Shown: one piece after another, positions 19,201-27,483 of the stretch
Position numbering within the stretch: the stretch's first letter is position 1
Layout of the letters: every line of letters starts with the position of its first letter
DNA from: Pseudomonas parafulva
Lineage (GTDB): Bacteria > Pseudomonadota > Gammaproteobacteria > Pseudomonadales > Pseudomonadaceae
Assembly: GCF_000800255.1 (NCBI RefSeq)
Contig: NZ_CP009747.1
Coordinates: 4,774,001 to 4,838,000 of the forward strand
Length of the DNA stretch: 64,000 bases
Direction of reading: 5' to 3'
Position numbers and translations under genes: made by a program
Notes under the pieces: model-generated
Seen by the model: the letters and a program-made list of their open reading frames with translations, nothing else
Told to the model about the DNA's origin: nothing
Database searches by the model: none

Positions 19201-21514
19201 GCCGGTCGATGACGAACAGGCACCGGCCGACAAGGAACTGCTGGAGGTTTTCCTCGAGGAAAGCTCCGACATCGTCGAGAGCGCCGCCGCCGCGTTGGCC
19301 CGTTGGCAGGCCGACCCGCGCAATCGCGCCGAAGCGGAGAACCTGCTGCGCGACCTGCACACCCTCAAGGGCGGCGCGCGCATGGTGCAGATCGCCGCCA
19401 TCGGCGATCTGGCCCACGAGCTCGAGTTTCTCTACGAACTGCTCGCCGCCGGTCGCCTACCGCCGACCCCGGCCTTGTTCAGCCTGTTGCAGAACTGCCA
19501 CGACCGTGTGGCGCAAATGATCGATGCCGTGCGCCTGGGCCAACCGCTGCATGCGGCGACCGCGCTGATCGACTACATCCGCAACTTCTCCAGCGCTGCC
19601 CTCACCGACAGCGCAGCGGGCCAGGCGACGGTTCAGGCCGAACCTGCCGAGGCGCCGGCACTGGCACCGGAGCGCACGCCTGCAGACCTGGTCAAGGTCG
19701 ATGCCGAACTGCTCGACGACCTCGGCAACCTGGCCAGCGAGCACGCGATCATTCGCGGGCGCATCGAGCAGCAGGTCAACGATGCGCAGTTCGCCTTGAG
19801 CGAAATGGAAACCACGTTGGAGCGCATGCGCGACCAACTGCTGCGCCTGGACACCGAGACCCAGGGGCGTATGGCCGGTCGCTGGCAGGCCGAGGGCGAT
19901 GTCTACGATGACTTCGACCCGCTGGAGATGGACCGTCACTCGCAGTTGCAGCAGTTGTCCCAGGCCCTGTTCGAATCGGCCTCCGACCTGCTCGACCTGA
20001 AGGAAACCCTGGCGCTCAAGACCCAGGAAGCGCAGGGCCTGTTGCAGCAGCAGGCGCGGATCAACAGCCAGTTGCAGGAGGGCCTGACCGCCACCCTGAT
20101 GGTGCCCTTCGAGCGCCTGGTGCCGCGCTTGCAGCGCGTGGTGCGACAAGTGGCCAGCGAGCTGGGCAAGCAGGTGGAACTGGTGGTCGGCAATGCCGAG
20201 GGCGAGCTTGATCGCAGCGTGCTCGAACGCATGGTTGCGCCGCTGGAGCACATGCTGCGCAACGCCGTGGACCATGGCCTGGAGCCGCGCGAGGTGCGCC
20301 TGGCGGCCGGCAAGCCGGAGCAGGGCACCATTCACCTGGACCTGCTCCACGAGGGCGCCGACATCGTCATCGAGATGAGCGACGATGGCGCCGGTGTGCC
20401 GCTTGAGGCGGTGCGCAACAAGGCCATCAAGCGCGGCCTGCTGGCGCCACAGGCGCAGTTGAGCGATCACGAGATTTTGCAGTTCATCCTGCGCCCTGGC
20501 TTTTCCACCGCCGAGAAGATCACCCAGATTTCCGGTCGCGGCCTGGGCATGGACGTGGTGCATGAAGAGGTCAAGCAGCTCGGCGGCTCGATGAGCATCG
20601 AGTCCAGTGCCGGCAAGGGCGCGCGCTTCCAGATCCGTCTGCCGTTCACGGTGTCGCTGAATCGGGCGCTGATGGTGCACCTGGGCGAGGAGCAATACGC
20701 GATCCCGCTCAACACCATCGAAGGCATCGTCCGGGTGCCGCCCGCCGAGCTCGAAGCCTGTTACCAGCAGGACCCGCCGCGCTACCGCTACGGTGGGCAG
20801 GACTATGCCCTGCGCTATCTCGGTGAGCTGCTCCAGGCGGTCGCGCGTCCGCGACTGTTGGGGCAGCGCGTGCCGTTGCCGGTGCTGCTGGTGCATGCTC
20901 AGGAGCAGTCGTTCGCGATCCAGGCCGATGGCCTGTCACCCAGCCGCGAGATCGTGGTCAAGAGCCTGGGGCCGCAGTTCGCTGCGGTGCCGGGGCTGTC
21001 GGGCGCGACCTTGCTGGGCGATGGCCGGGTAGTGCTGATTCTCGACGTGCTCGGGCAACTGCGCGGCCAGCAACGCCGTCTGGCACGGCTGCCGTTGGGC
21101 GAGGGCGGACGACGCCCGCTGCTGGGCCCGGCGCCGCGACGTCAGTTGCTGGTGATGGTGGTGGACGACTCGGTGACCGTGCGCAAGGTCACCAGCCGCC
21201 TGCTCGAGCGGCACGGCATGAGCGTGCTGACCGCCAAGGACGGCGTCGATGCCATGGCGCTGCTGGAGCAGCACCGTCCCGACGTGCTGTTGCTGGACAT
21301 CGAAATGCCGCGCATGGACGGTTTCGAGGTGGCGACGCGGATCCGCCGCGACAGCCGTCTGAGCGCGCTGCCGATCATCATGATCACCTCGCGCACCGGC
21401 CAGAAGCACCGTGAGCGGGCCATGGCCATTGGCGTCAACGAGTACCTCGGCAAGCCGTATCAGGAGTCGCTCCTGCTGCAAAGCATCGCCCACTGGAGCC
21501 AGCCCCATGCTTGA
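16220..21514 (+). CDS. chpA: ChpA/PilL hybrid chemosensory histidine kinase
   Basis: A 1764-residue CheA-type kinase with several Hpt modules. Phospho-histidines are in LHTLKGSGRM (H482), LHTLKGSAAM (H616) and LHTLKGGARM (H1047). A fourth Hpt-like module has glutamine instead (DVQTLRGGAQL, Q906), and other N-terminal modules are also degenerate. The kinase core has the N-box MLRNAVDHGLEPRE (near 1348), DDGAG and GRGLGMDVV. A CheW domain follows (about 1480-1610), then a C-terminal receiver with LLLDIEMPRMDGF (near 1693). GAGG lies upstream of the ATG, 10 nt after pilJ. It is shorter than the P. aeruginosa homologue (about 2470 residues, from memory), so some Hpt modules are missing. Phosphorylates PilG/PilH. 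Confidence 0.95.
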   Translation: MAITSMNPARHDTVALSWSKPAIAGCLAQARQALERFASEPGEPAHLAPMVDNLHQVHGCLALLELKGAARLAEELEQLGRALLDGQVSPRGDCLGALFRGLEQLPSYLERLRGPRHDLPLVVLPLLNQLRLCRGAEALAQDSLMGEAAQRLAGASDLANLDLSLGSWRDQLQAGQGRDALRSVITALCDDLVRIKERLDPFMAGGQAPREPLQRLLAPLRHVADTLAVLGFQQPRRVIIDQVLALQALVEGEKAVSDALLMDVAGALLYVEATLNGMVGGLAEGLEGGMPGAELGEIRQRVFEESLSVLQQAKDLLSDCLECDWSRQRLLPLPGLLQQVRGALAMLMLANASELFGLCAAHVQDALLPLEQVPPEAQLTPLAEALSALECYLQWQVADPLADAGHFLDLAGTRLASLGLRGSGETEAGELPAAQDGVDETLREVFLEEAGELLPEIERQWLRWRADDHPREALIALRRALHTLKGSGRMVEARAVAELAWAAEHLLNRALEGRVALGGEGLVALQQAFVHLPDLLADFAVGQPPRLAELERLGDHLHALAVRDKPPPSTVEGLDPQLLEIFRNEAQGHLASLDAFLLAAQGQDAAVTDALQRALHTLKGSAAMAGVMPIAELATAFDRLAREYKVHQLPVQVSDLDALTAAGMLFRQGLAQLDSAPLAAIPGAAALIEQVGEAVDARLAALQHEPAHARRVRRDPQIIASFLAQGMDSLLDAESLLSRWQEHPREGQALETLLDELTTLGHAAHLADFWQVDALCEALLDLYGAVEEGRLVADARFFVQARQAHERLLDMFDEIAAGQDITPADDCQHALRALLDGALDPAASGVVGADGVTPLAVAVDLPEPAVVQLFLDEASDLLDSAQQALQRWQQAPEGVSALSALQQDVQTLRGGAQLAAIGPVEVLAQELARVYEGLVDRRLRADSTLAELLQRSHAALAQMLDDLRQGQLPASAVALLGELREFRHAPPSQLPLDAPVDDEQAPADKELLEVFLEESSDIVESAAAALARWQADPRNRAEAENLLRDLHTLKGGARMVQIAAIGDLAHELEFLYELLAAGRLPPTPALFSLLQNCHDRVAQMIDAVRLGQPLHAATALIDYIRNFSSAALTDSAAGQATVQAEPAEAPALAPERTPADLVKVDAELLDDLGNLASEHAIIRGRIEQQVNDAQFALSEMETTLERMRDQLLRLDTETQGRMAGRWQAEGDVYDDFDPLEMDRHSQLQQLSQALFESASDLLDLKETLALKTQEAQGLLQQQARINSQLQEGLTATLMVPFERLVPRLQRVVRQVASELGKQVELVVGNAEGELDRSVLERMVAPLEHMLRNAVDHGLEPREVRLAAGKPEQGTIHLDLLHEGADIVIEMSDDGAGVPLEAVRNKAIKRGLLAPQAQLSDHEILQFILRPGFSTAEKITQISGRGLGMDVVHEEVKQLGGSMSIESSAGKGARFQIRLPFTVSLNRALMVHLGEEQYAIPLNTIEGIVRVPPAELEACYQQDPPRYRYGGQDYALRYLGELLQAVARPRLLGQRVPLPVLLVHAQEQSFAIQADGLSPSREIVVKSLGPQFAAVPGLSGATLLGDGRVVLILDVLGQLRGQQRRLARLPLGEGGRRPLLGPAPRRQLLVMVVDDSVTVRKVTSRLLERHGMSVLTAKDGVDAMALLEQHRPDVLLLDIEMPRMDGFEVATRIRRDSRLSALPIIMITSRTGQKHRERAMAIGVNEYLGKPYQESLLLQSIAHWSQPHA

Positions 21515-21980
21515 ACATATCGCCGGCCAGCGCAGCAGCCTGACCGGGCTGCTGCTGCCTTTGGGCGACCGCACCCTGGTGCTGCCCAACGTCGCCGTTG
21601 CCGAACTGATCGGCGAGCGTGCCTGGGTGTGCGAGCGCTTCGCGTTGAACTGGCACATGGGCTGGCTCGACTGGCGCCAGCAGCGCCTGCCGCTGATCGG
21701 CTTCGAGGCCGCCTGCGGCGGGCAGACCCCGTGCGGCGAGCGGGCGCGCATCGTGGTGCTCAACGCCCTGGGCGATACCGGCCTGCGCTACCTGGCGCTG
21801 CTGCTGCAGGGTATTCCTCGCTCGTGCAAGCTCGACAGCCAGCTCAACTATGTGGACGTGCCCCTGGGGCCGTTCGAGCTGGCGGCGGTGCAGGTGGGCG
21901 AGCAAGTGGCCCACGTTCCCGACCTCGCGGCGCTGGAGCGTCTGGTGCGTGACGCCGATCTGCAACCTGGGGCGGGGTAG
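21507..21980 (+). CDS. chpC: CheW-like adaptor ChpC
   Basis: A 157-residue CheW-type protein starting MLEHIAGQRSSLTGLLLPLGD. It overlaps the chpA stop by 8 nt. The GWLDWRQQRLPLIGFEAACGG segment matches the ChpC branch, a second adaptor for particular receptors of the Chp pathway. It is the last gene of the cluster. The following 96 nt hold inverted arms CCGGTCTG/CAGACCGG, a possible weak terminator. Confidence 0.85.
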   Translation: MLEHIAGQRSSLTGLLLPLGDRTLVLPNVAVAELIGERAWVCERFALNWHMGWLDWRQQRLPLIGFEAACGGQTPCGERARIVVLNALGDTGLRYLALLLQGIPRSCKLDSQLNYVDVPLGPFELAAVQVGEQVAHVPDLAALERLVRDADLQPGAG

Positions 21981-22076
21981 AGTTGTCGTTTTACCGGTCT
22001 GGTCGCGGGTTGCCCGCGATCTGGCGGCATGGTCTTCAGACCGGAACCCCGTCTTTTTCAAAAGGTCTCTGTCTGC

Positions 22077-22694
22077 ATGTATTACGGTGAACGCTTCAAT
22101 GCTTGGACTCACCTGTTCGGCGCCTTGCTGGCGGCGGTCGGTGCCATTTGGCTGGTGGTCATCGCGGGGTTGCAGGGCGACCCGTGGAAGATCGTCAGCT
22201 TTTCGATCTACGGTTTCACCCTGCTGTTGCTCTACAGCATCTCCACGCTCTACCACAGCACCCGTGGGCGGACGAAGGTGATCATGCGCAAGCTCGATCA
22301 TCTGTCGATCTATTTGCTGATTGCCGGCAGCTACACGCCGTTCTGCCTGGTCAGCCTGCGCGGGCCGTGGGGCTGGAGCTTGTTCGGGGTGGTCTGGGGG
22401 CTGGCACTGATCGGCATGCTGCAGGAGATCAAGCCGCGTTCCGAGGCGCGCATCCTGTCGATCATCATCTACGCGGTCATGGGCTGGATCGTGCTGGTGG
22501 CGGTCGATCCCTTGCTGCGTCAGTTGGGTACCGCTGGCTTCACCTGGCTGGCGGCCGGCGGCGTGTTGTACACCGTCGGCATCATTTTCTTCGCCTTCGA
22601 CAGCCGCTTCCGTCACTGGCACGGCATCTGGCACCTGTTCGTCATCGCCGGCAGCCTGATGCACTTCGTCGCGGTGTCGCTCTACGTGGCCTGA
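22077..22694 (+). CDS. HlyIII/PAQR family seven-helix membrane protein
   Basis: A 205-residue inner-membrane protein with seven predicted helices. Family motifs are ERFNAWTHLFGALLA near the N-terminus, STLYHSTRGRTKVIMRKLDH in the middle, and HWHGIWHLFVIAGSLMHF at the end. These supply the conserved His/Asp set seen in PAQR hydrolase-like proteins. The name hemolysin III is historical, and a housekeeping membrane role is more likely than toxicity. AAAGG lies upstream of the ATG. A MITE-like element begins 8 nt after the stop. Confidence 0.88.
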   Translation: MYYGERFNAWTHLFGALLAAVGAIWLVVIAGLQGDPWKIVSFSIYGFTLLLLYSISTLYHSTRGRTKVIMRKLDHLSIYLLIAGSYTPFCLVSLRGPWGWSLFGVVWGLALIGMLQEIKPRSEARILSIIIYAVMGWIVLVAVDPLLRQLGTAGFTWLAAGGVLYTVGIIFFAFDSRFRHWHGIWHLFVIAGSLMHFVAVSLYVA

Positions 22695-22701
22695 GCGGCT
22701 T

Positions 22702-22846
22702 TAGGCTCTGTCTGAAAAGCCCTGATACTTGGTGATCCTGCGTTGAAAACAGCCTCGGAATGCTCATTTACAACCAGTAAACTCCGCTTCCTCGGCTGTT
22801 TTCGCCTTGTCTCCCCGGCGTTTCAGAACTTTTCAGACAGAGCCTA
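22702..22846. mobile_element. 145-bp MITE-like element with 18-bp perfect terminal inverted repeats
   Basis: The ends are TAGGCTCTGTCTGAAAAG (22702-22719) and its exact reverse complement (22829-22846). The outermost TA on both sides is compatible with a TA target duplication. A second, internal palindrome (arms GAAAACAGCC / GGCTGTTTTC) sits in the middle. There is no coding capacity. The right end supplies the TAG stop codon of rsmE. A degenerate relative lies at 25083-25183. Confidence 0.85.
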
Positions 22847-23563
22847 GAAGTCGCCCCACAGCTGCTGTGCCACCGACAGCGCCACCACCGGCGCAGTTTC
22901 GGTGCGCAGCACGCGCGGGCCGAGGCGGGCAGCCTGGAAACCGGCGGCGTTGGCCTGCTCCACTTCCAGCTCGCTCAGGCCGCCCTCGGGACCGATCAAA
23001 AAGGCCAGGCGTGCGGGTTTGGCATGGCTGACCAGCGGCTCGGCCACCGGGTGCAGCACCAGCTTCAGGTCGGCGTCGGTCGCTTTCAGCCACTCGGCCA
23101 GGGTCACCGGTGCATGGATCGTCGGCAGGCTGGAGCGGCCACATTGCTCGCAGGCGCTGATCGCCACCTGCCGCCAGTGGGCCAGGCGCTTGTCGGCGCG
23201 CTCGTCCTTCAGGCGCACTTCGCAGCGTTCGCTGACGATCGGGGTGATGGCGTTGACGCCCAGCTCGGTAGCCTTCTGGATCGCCCAGTCCATGCGCTCG
23301 CCGCGCGACAGGCCTTGCCCCAGGTGGATGTGCAGCGGTGAGTCCGGCTGACCGGCCAGGGCCTGGTCGAGGCCGACCCGCACGGATTTCTTGCCCACTT
23401 CGAGCAACTGGCCGAGGTACTCCTGGCCGCTGCCGTCGAACAACTGCACGGCGTCACCCGTGCTCATGCGCAGCACGCGACCGATGTAATGGGCCTGGGC
23501 TTCGGGGAGTTCGTGCTCGCCGAGGCTCAGGGGGGCGTCGATGAAGAAGCGGGACAGTCTCAT
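22844..23563 (-). CDS. rsmE: 16S rRNA m3U1498 methyltransferase RsmE
   Basis: A 239-residue SPOUT-class methyltransferase that modifies U1498 of 16S rRNA. It begins MRLSRFFIDAPLSLGEHELPEAQ. HYIGRVLRMSTGD and the C-terminal knot motif LIGPEGGLSELEVEQA with LGPRVLRTETAPV are diagnostic. The start at 23563 is preferred over in-frame Mets ten codons earlier on family length. The stop codon is contributed by the terminal repeat of the adjacent MITE-like element, so the last residue (F) precedes the insertion exactly. Confidence 0.94.
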   Translation of the reverse strand: MRLSRFFIDAPLSLGEHELPEAQAHYIGRVLRMSTGDAVQLFDGSGQEYLGQLLEVGKKSVRVGLDQALAGQPDSPLHIHLGQGLSRGERMDWAIQKATELGVNAITPIVSERCEVRLKDERADKRLAHWRQVAISACEQCGRSSLPTIHAPVTLAEWLKATDADLKLVLHPVAEPLVSHAKPARLAFLIGPEGGLSELEVEQANAAGFQAARLGPRVLRTETAPVVALSVAQQLWGDF

Positions 23564-23650
23564 GGTTTGGCTCGAAAGGGGCGTGGGCATCATCCTCTGT
23601 CGGCGCGGCGAACTGCCATGCCGACAGGGTCTGGCGGTGGGCTCGAGGGG

Positions 23651-25057
23651 TTAGCCCGGATCGCGGAAGTCCGGGTGAAAATCAGCGGGCACGGCCACGC
23701 TGACCCGATCACGGGTAGCGATATCGATGCCTTCGCTGGCCACCTCGGCGAGGAAGTCGATCTGCTCCGGGGTGATCACGTACGGCGGCAGGAAGTACAC
23801 CACACTGCCCAGCGGGCGCAGCAGGGCGCCACGGCTCAGGGCGTGCTCGAACACCTTCAGCCCGCGACGCTCCTGCCAGGGATAGGCGACCTTGCCGGCC
23901 TTGTCCTTGACCATCTCGATGGCCAGGGCCATGCCGGTTTGACGGACCTCGGCCACGTGCGGGTGATCGACCAGGTGCGCGGTGGCGCTGGCCATGCGCG
24001 CCGAAAGCGCTTTGTTGGCCTCGATCACTTGGTCCTGCTCGAAGATGTCCAGCGTGGCCAAGGCCGCCGCGCAGGCCAGCGGGTTGCCGGTGTAGCTGTG
24101 CGAGTGGAGGAAGGCGCGCAGGGTCGGGTAGTCGTCGTAGAACGCCTGGTACACGTCATCGGTGGTCAGGCAGGCGGCCAGCGGCAGGTAGCCGCCGGTC
24201 AGGGCCTTGGACAGGCAGAGGAAGTCCGGGCGGATGCCGGCCTGCTCGCAGGCGAACATCGTGCCGGTGCGGCCGAAGCCCACGGCGATTTCGTCGTGGA
24301 TCAGGTGCACGCCGTAGCGATCGCACGCCTCGCGCAGCAGCTTCAGGTACACCGGATGGTACATGCGCATGCCGCCGGCGCCCTGGATCAGCGGCTCGAC
24401 GATCACCGCGGCGACGCTGGCATGGTGCTCGGCCAGGGTCTGCTCCATCACCGCGAACAGGTTGCGCGAGTGCTCCTCCCAGCCCATGCCTTCCGGGCGC
24501 AGGTAGCAGTCCGGGCTGGGCACCTTGAGGGTGTCGAGCAGCAGCGCCTTGTAGGTTTCGGTGAACAGCGGCACATCGCCCACCGACATCGCGGCGATGG
24601 TCTCGCCGTGGTAGCTGTTGGTCAGGGTGACGAAGCGCTTCTTGTCCGGCTGGCCCTTGTTCTGCCAGTAGTGGAAGCTCATCTTCAGCGCCACTTCGAT
24701 GCACGACGAGCCGTTGTCGGCGTAGAACACCCGGTCCAGACCAGCCGGGGTCATGGCCACCAGGCGTTCGGACAACTCGATCACCGGCTGGTGGCTGAAG
24801 CCTGCGAGGATCACGTGTTCGAGCTGGTCGACCTGGTCCTTGATGCGCTGGTTGATGCGCGGATTGGCGTGACCGAACACATTGACCCACCAGGAGCTGA
24901 CCGCATCCAGGTAGCGCTTGCCTTCGAAGTCCTCCAGCCACACGCCTTCGCCGCGACGAATCGGTATCAGCGGCAGGTGCTCGTGGTCTTTCATCTGGGT
25001 GCAGGGGTGCCACAGGACCTTGAGGTCGCGCTGCATCCACTGTTGATTCAGGCCCAT
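23651..25057 (-). CDS. bioA: Adenosylmethionine-8-amino-7-oxononanoate aminotransferase
   Basis: PLP-dependent class III aminotransferase that makes 7,8-diaminopelargonate in biotin synthesis, using SAM as amino donor. It is 468 residues. It starts MGLNQQWMQRDLKVLWHPCTQMKDHE at 25057 with AGGAGA at 7 nt. SSWWVNVFGHANPRIN, YADNGSSCIEVALKMSFHYW and HDEIAVGFGRTGTMFACE are family marks. The catalytic lysine is in CLSKALTGGYLPLAA. The other bio genes are not nearby. A MITE-like remnant sits immediately upstream, between it and the divergent amine oxidase gene. Confidence 0.95.
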   Translation of the reverse strand: MGLNQQWMQRDLKVLWHPCTQMKDHEHLPLIPIRRGEGVWLEDFEGKRYLDAVSSWWVNVFGHANPRINQRIKDQVDQLEHVILAGFSHQPVIELSERLVAMTPAGLDRVFYADNGSSCIEVALKMSFHYWQNKGQPDKKRFVTLTNSYHGETIAAMSVGDVPLFTETYKALLLDTLKVPSPDCYLRPEGMGWEEHSRNLFAVMEQTLAEHHASVAAVIVEPLIQGAGGMRMYHPVYLKLLREACDRYGVHLIHDEIAVGFGRTGTMFACEQAGIRPDFLCLSKALTGGYLPLAACLTTDDVYQAFYDDYPTLRAFLHSHSYTGNPLACAAALATLDIFEQDQVIEANKALSARMASATAHLVDHPHVAEVRQTGMALAIEMVKDKAGKVAYPWQERRGLKVFEHALSRGALLRPLGSVVYFLPPYVITPEQIDFLAEVASEGIDIATRDRVSVAVPADFHPDFRDPG

Positions 25058-25082
25058 GGGCAAATCTCCTGGCGGGGGCATT

Positions 25083-25183
25083 TAGGCTCTGTCTGAACGG
25101 CATCGACTCGCCCATACGGCGTTGAAACGGGGCTCGCGTGCGCGTGTGCTCCCCGCTACAGATGCTTTCCAGACAGACCCTGG
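25083..25183. mobile_element. Degenerate relative of the 22702 MITE-like element
   Basis: The left end TAGGCTCTGTCTGAA is identical to the first 15 bases of the 22702-22846 element, and the right end (CCAGACAGACCC) is a decayed copy of the opposite repeat. GTTGAAA in the interior also matches. The interior is shorter. It lies in the bioA leader, so the two copies bracket rsmE-bioA. The rest of the gap to the next gene (25184-25362) shows no further recognised feature. Confidence 0.65.
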
Positions 25184-25362
25184 GACGGCGTAAGCCTAAG
25201 CAAAGGCACCTGTGGCGACAACCTTGGATTGCCTGGCGCCCTGGTCTGGCTCACGTCATAGCGCCGCGCTGGCGGCGCCGAGGGCTCCTGACGTATTCTT
25301 CACGCGCCTCCCGGGGAATCCCTCCCTACTTACATTTCGCTTCTGATCCGGAGTTCGCCGAC

Positions 25363-27279
25363 ATGGCTGCTGCTTGGGTGCGCCTGTGCGCATTGGTGTT
25401 GATAGGTGCATCCAGCGCGACTGCGCTGGCGAAGGACAAAACGCCCTCGGCCATCGTGGTCGGTGGCGGCATGGCGGGCCTGACGGCCGCCTACGAGCTG
25501 CAGGCCAAGGGCTGGCAGGTGACGTTGCTTGAGGCCAAGGACAGCATGGGCGGGCGCTCGGGGCTGGCGACCAGTGAATGGATCGGCAACGACAAGGCGC
25601 AGCCGGTGCTCAATCAGTACCTGCAACGCTTCAAGCTCGATACGCTGCCGGCGCCAGAGTTCGTGCGTACCCCCGGCTACCTGATCGACGGCGAGTATTT
25701 CAGCGCTGCCGACCTGGCCATCAAGCAGCCCGCCACGGCCGACGCGATCAAGCGCTACGAGAAGACCCTCGACGACCTCGCCCGCTCCATCGACGACCCG
25801 CTCAACCCTGCGGCCAGCAGCACGCTGTTCGCCCTCGACCAGATCAACGTGTCGGCCTGGCTCGACAAGCTGCAACTGCCCGCCACTGCGCGTCAGTTGA
25901 TCAATCAGGAAATCCGCACCCGTTACGACGAGCCTTCGCGCCTGTCGCTGCTGTACTTCGCCCAGCAGGCGCGGGTGTACCGGGGTGTCGGTGATCGTGA
26001 CCTGCGTGCGGCGCGCTTGCCCGGCGGCAGCCCGGTGCTGGCCCAGGCCTTCGTCAAGCAGCTCAAGACCCTCAAGACCCATTCGCCGGTCACTGCCATC
26101 GTCCAGGACAAGGACGGCGTGACGGTGAAGGTCGGTGCCGTCGGCTATCAGGCCGACTACCTGGTACTGGCCGTGCCGCTGCGGGCGCTGGCGAAGATCC
26201 AGATGACCCCAGGCCTGGACGCCCAGCACATGGCTGCGCTCAAGGGCACCAACTATGGCTGGCGCGACCAGTTGCTGCTCAAGTTCAAGAATCCGGTGTG
26301 GGAAAGCCGCGCGCGGATGTCGGGCGAGATCTTCAGCAACGCCGGTCTCGGCATGCTGTGGGTCGAGCCGGCGCTCAAGGGCGGGGCGAACCTGGTGATC
26401 AACCTGTCCGGCGATAACGCGCGCCTGCTGCAGGCCTTCGGCGACAAGCAGATGGTCGATCAGGTGCTGATCCGCCTGCACGCCTTCTATCCGGAGGCCC
26501 GTGGCGCGTTCACCGGCTATGAGGTCAAGCGCTACAGCGCCGACCCGGGCACCGGTGGCGCCTACCTGGCCTACGGCCCGGGACAGATCAGCAAGTACTG
26601 GCGTCTGTGGGAACGTCCAATGCAGCGGGTCACCTTTGCCGGTGAGCACACCGACGCGCTGTATCCGGGCACGTTGGAAGGCGCGCTGCGCAGCGGCCAG
26701 CGTGCGGCAGGTCAGGTCGAGGACCTGGCGGCGGGCAAGTCGTTCGACCCGGTGGCCAAGGCCGCGCCGGTCGCGGCTGCAGCCGGAGCAGCGGCCGCTG
26801 GCGCTGTGGCTGCGAAAGAAAAACCGGGCTTCTTCTCCGGGCTGTTCGGCGGTGGCGACAAGCCGGCTGCCAAGCCTGAACCGAGCGCCAAGCCTGCGCC
26901 AGAGGCTGCGCCGGCCAAGGAAAAGCCGGGCTTCTTCTCGCGCCTGTTCGGTGCTGACGAGACGCCTGCCGCGCAGCCGCAACCGGCCGTCAAGGCCGCT
27001 GAGCCGGCTGTGACGGCTCCTTCAGCACCGGCTGCCGAACCCGTTGCCCCGGCCGCTGCGGCTGCCGCGCCTGCGGTGAAGCCGGAGCCGGTCAAGGCAA
27101 CCAGCAAACCCGCTGCCGCCAAGCCGGCACCGGCCAAGGCCGCCGTGAAGCACGCGCCGGCCCACAAGCCTGCCGCCAAGCAACCCAGCAAGGCCGAGGC
27201 GGCGAAGAAGAAGGCGCCGAGCAAAACCGAGCCGGTGAAGAAGCAGCCTGCTGCTAACACCGCTACCCAAGCCAACTGA
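25363..27279 (+). CDS. Exported flavin-dependent amine oxidase with repeated Ala/Pro/Lys-rich tail
   Basis: A 638-residue protein with a signal peptide (about residues 1-23, MAAAWVRLCALVLIGASSATALA). An FAD-binding Rossmann motif SAIVVGGGMAGLTAAYELQ follows. Near residue 420 the sequence FAGEHTDALYPGTLEGALRSGQRAAGQV forms the C-terminal FAD contact of flavin monoamine oxidases. After about residue 460 it changes to a long low-complexity tail. The tail has two copies of KEKPGFFSxLFG (near 486 and 527), then A/P/K repeats ending in KKKAPSKTEPVKKQPA. The tail resembles histone H1-like or cell-envelope-binding tails. Substrate is unknown. GGAG lies upstream of the ATG at 25363; longer in-frame starts lack support. 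Confidence 0.85.
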   Translation: MAAAWVRLCALVLIGASSATALAKDKTPSAIVVGGGMAGLTAAYELQAKGWQVTLLEAKDSMGGRSGLATSEWIGNDKAQPVLNQYLQRFKLDTLPAPEFVRTPGYLIDGEYFSAADLAIKQPATADAIKRYEKTLDDLARSIDDPLNPAASSTLFALDQINVSAWLDKLQLPATARQLINQEIRTRYDEPSRLSLLYFAQQARVYRGVGDRDLRAARLPGGSPVLAQAFVKQLKTLKTHSPVTAIVQDKDGVTVKVGAVGYQADYLVLAVPLRALAKIQMTPGLDAQHMAALKGTNYGWRDQLLLKFKNPVWESRARMSGEIFSNAGLGMLWVEPALKGGANLVINLSGDNARLLQAFGDKQMVDQVLIRLHAFYPEARGAFTGYEVKRYSADPGTGGAYLAYGPGQISKYWRLWERPMQRVTFAGEHTDALYPGTLEGALRSGQRAAGQVEDLAAGKSFDPVAKAAPVAAAAGAAAAGAVAAKEKPGFFSGLFGGGDKPAAKPEPSAKPAPEAAPAKEKPGFFSRLFGADETPAAQPQPAVKAAEPAVTAPSAPAAEPVAPAAAAAAPAVKPEPVKATSKPAAAKPAPAKAAVKHAPAHKPAAKQPSKAEAAKKKAPSKTEPVKKQPAANTATQAN

Positions 27280-27483
27280 CGCCAACGTCGTCCAGGGGCT
27301 CCGACGAGACACGCTCGTCGGGGCTTCGGGGGGTGGACTGAATCGTTCGCGTTAATGTTTCCTTAATAGGCTGATTACAGAATAATCAATCGACTCTATC
27401 GATAATATGAAGCGGTTTTTTCTTCTTTATTTCGATACTTAGTGCGTTATCGTGTGCACAGCTCTCACGGGGATTCCGCCACC

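Noticed and set aside
22077..22694. Hemolysin toxin
   Set aside because: HlyIII/PAQR name is historical; the gene has seven helices and sits in a housekeeping context with no secretion partner.
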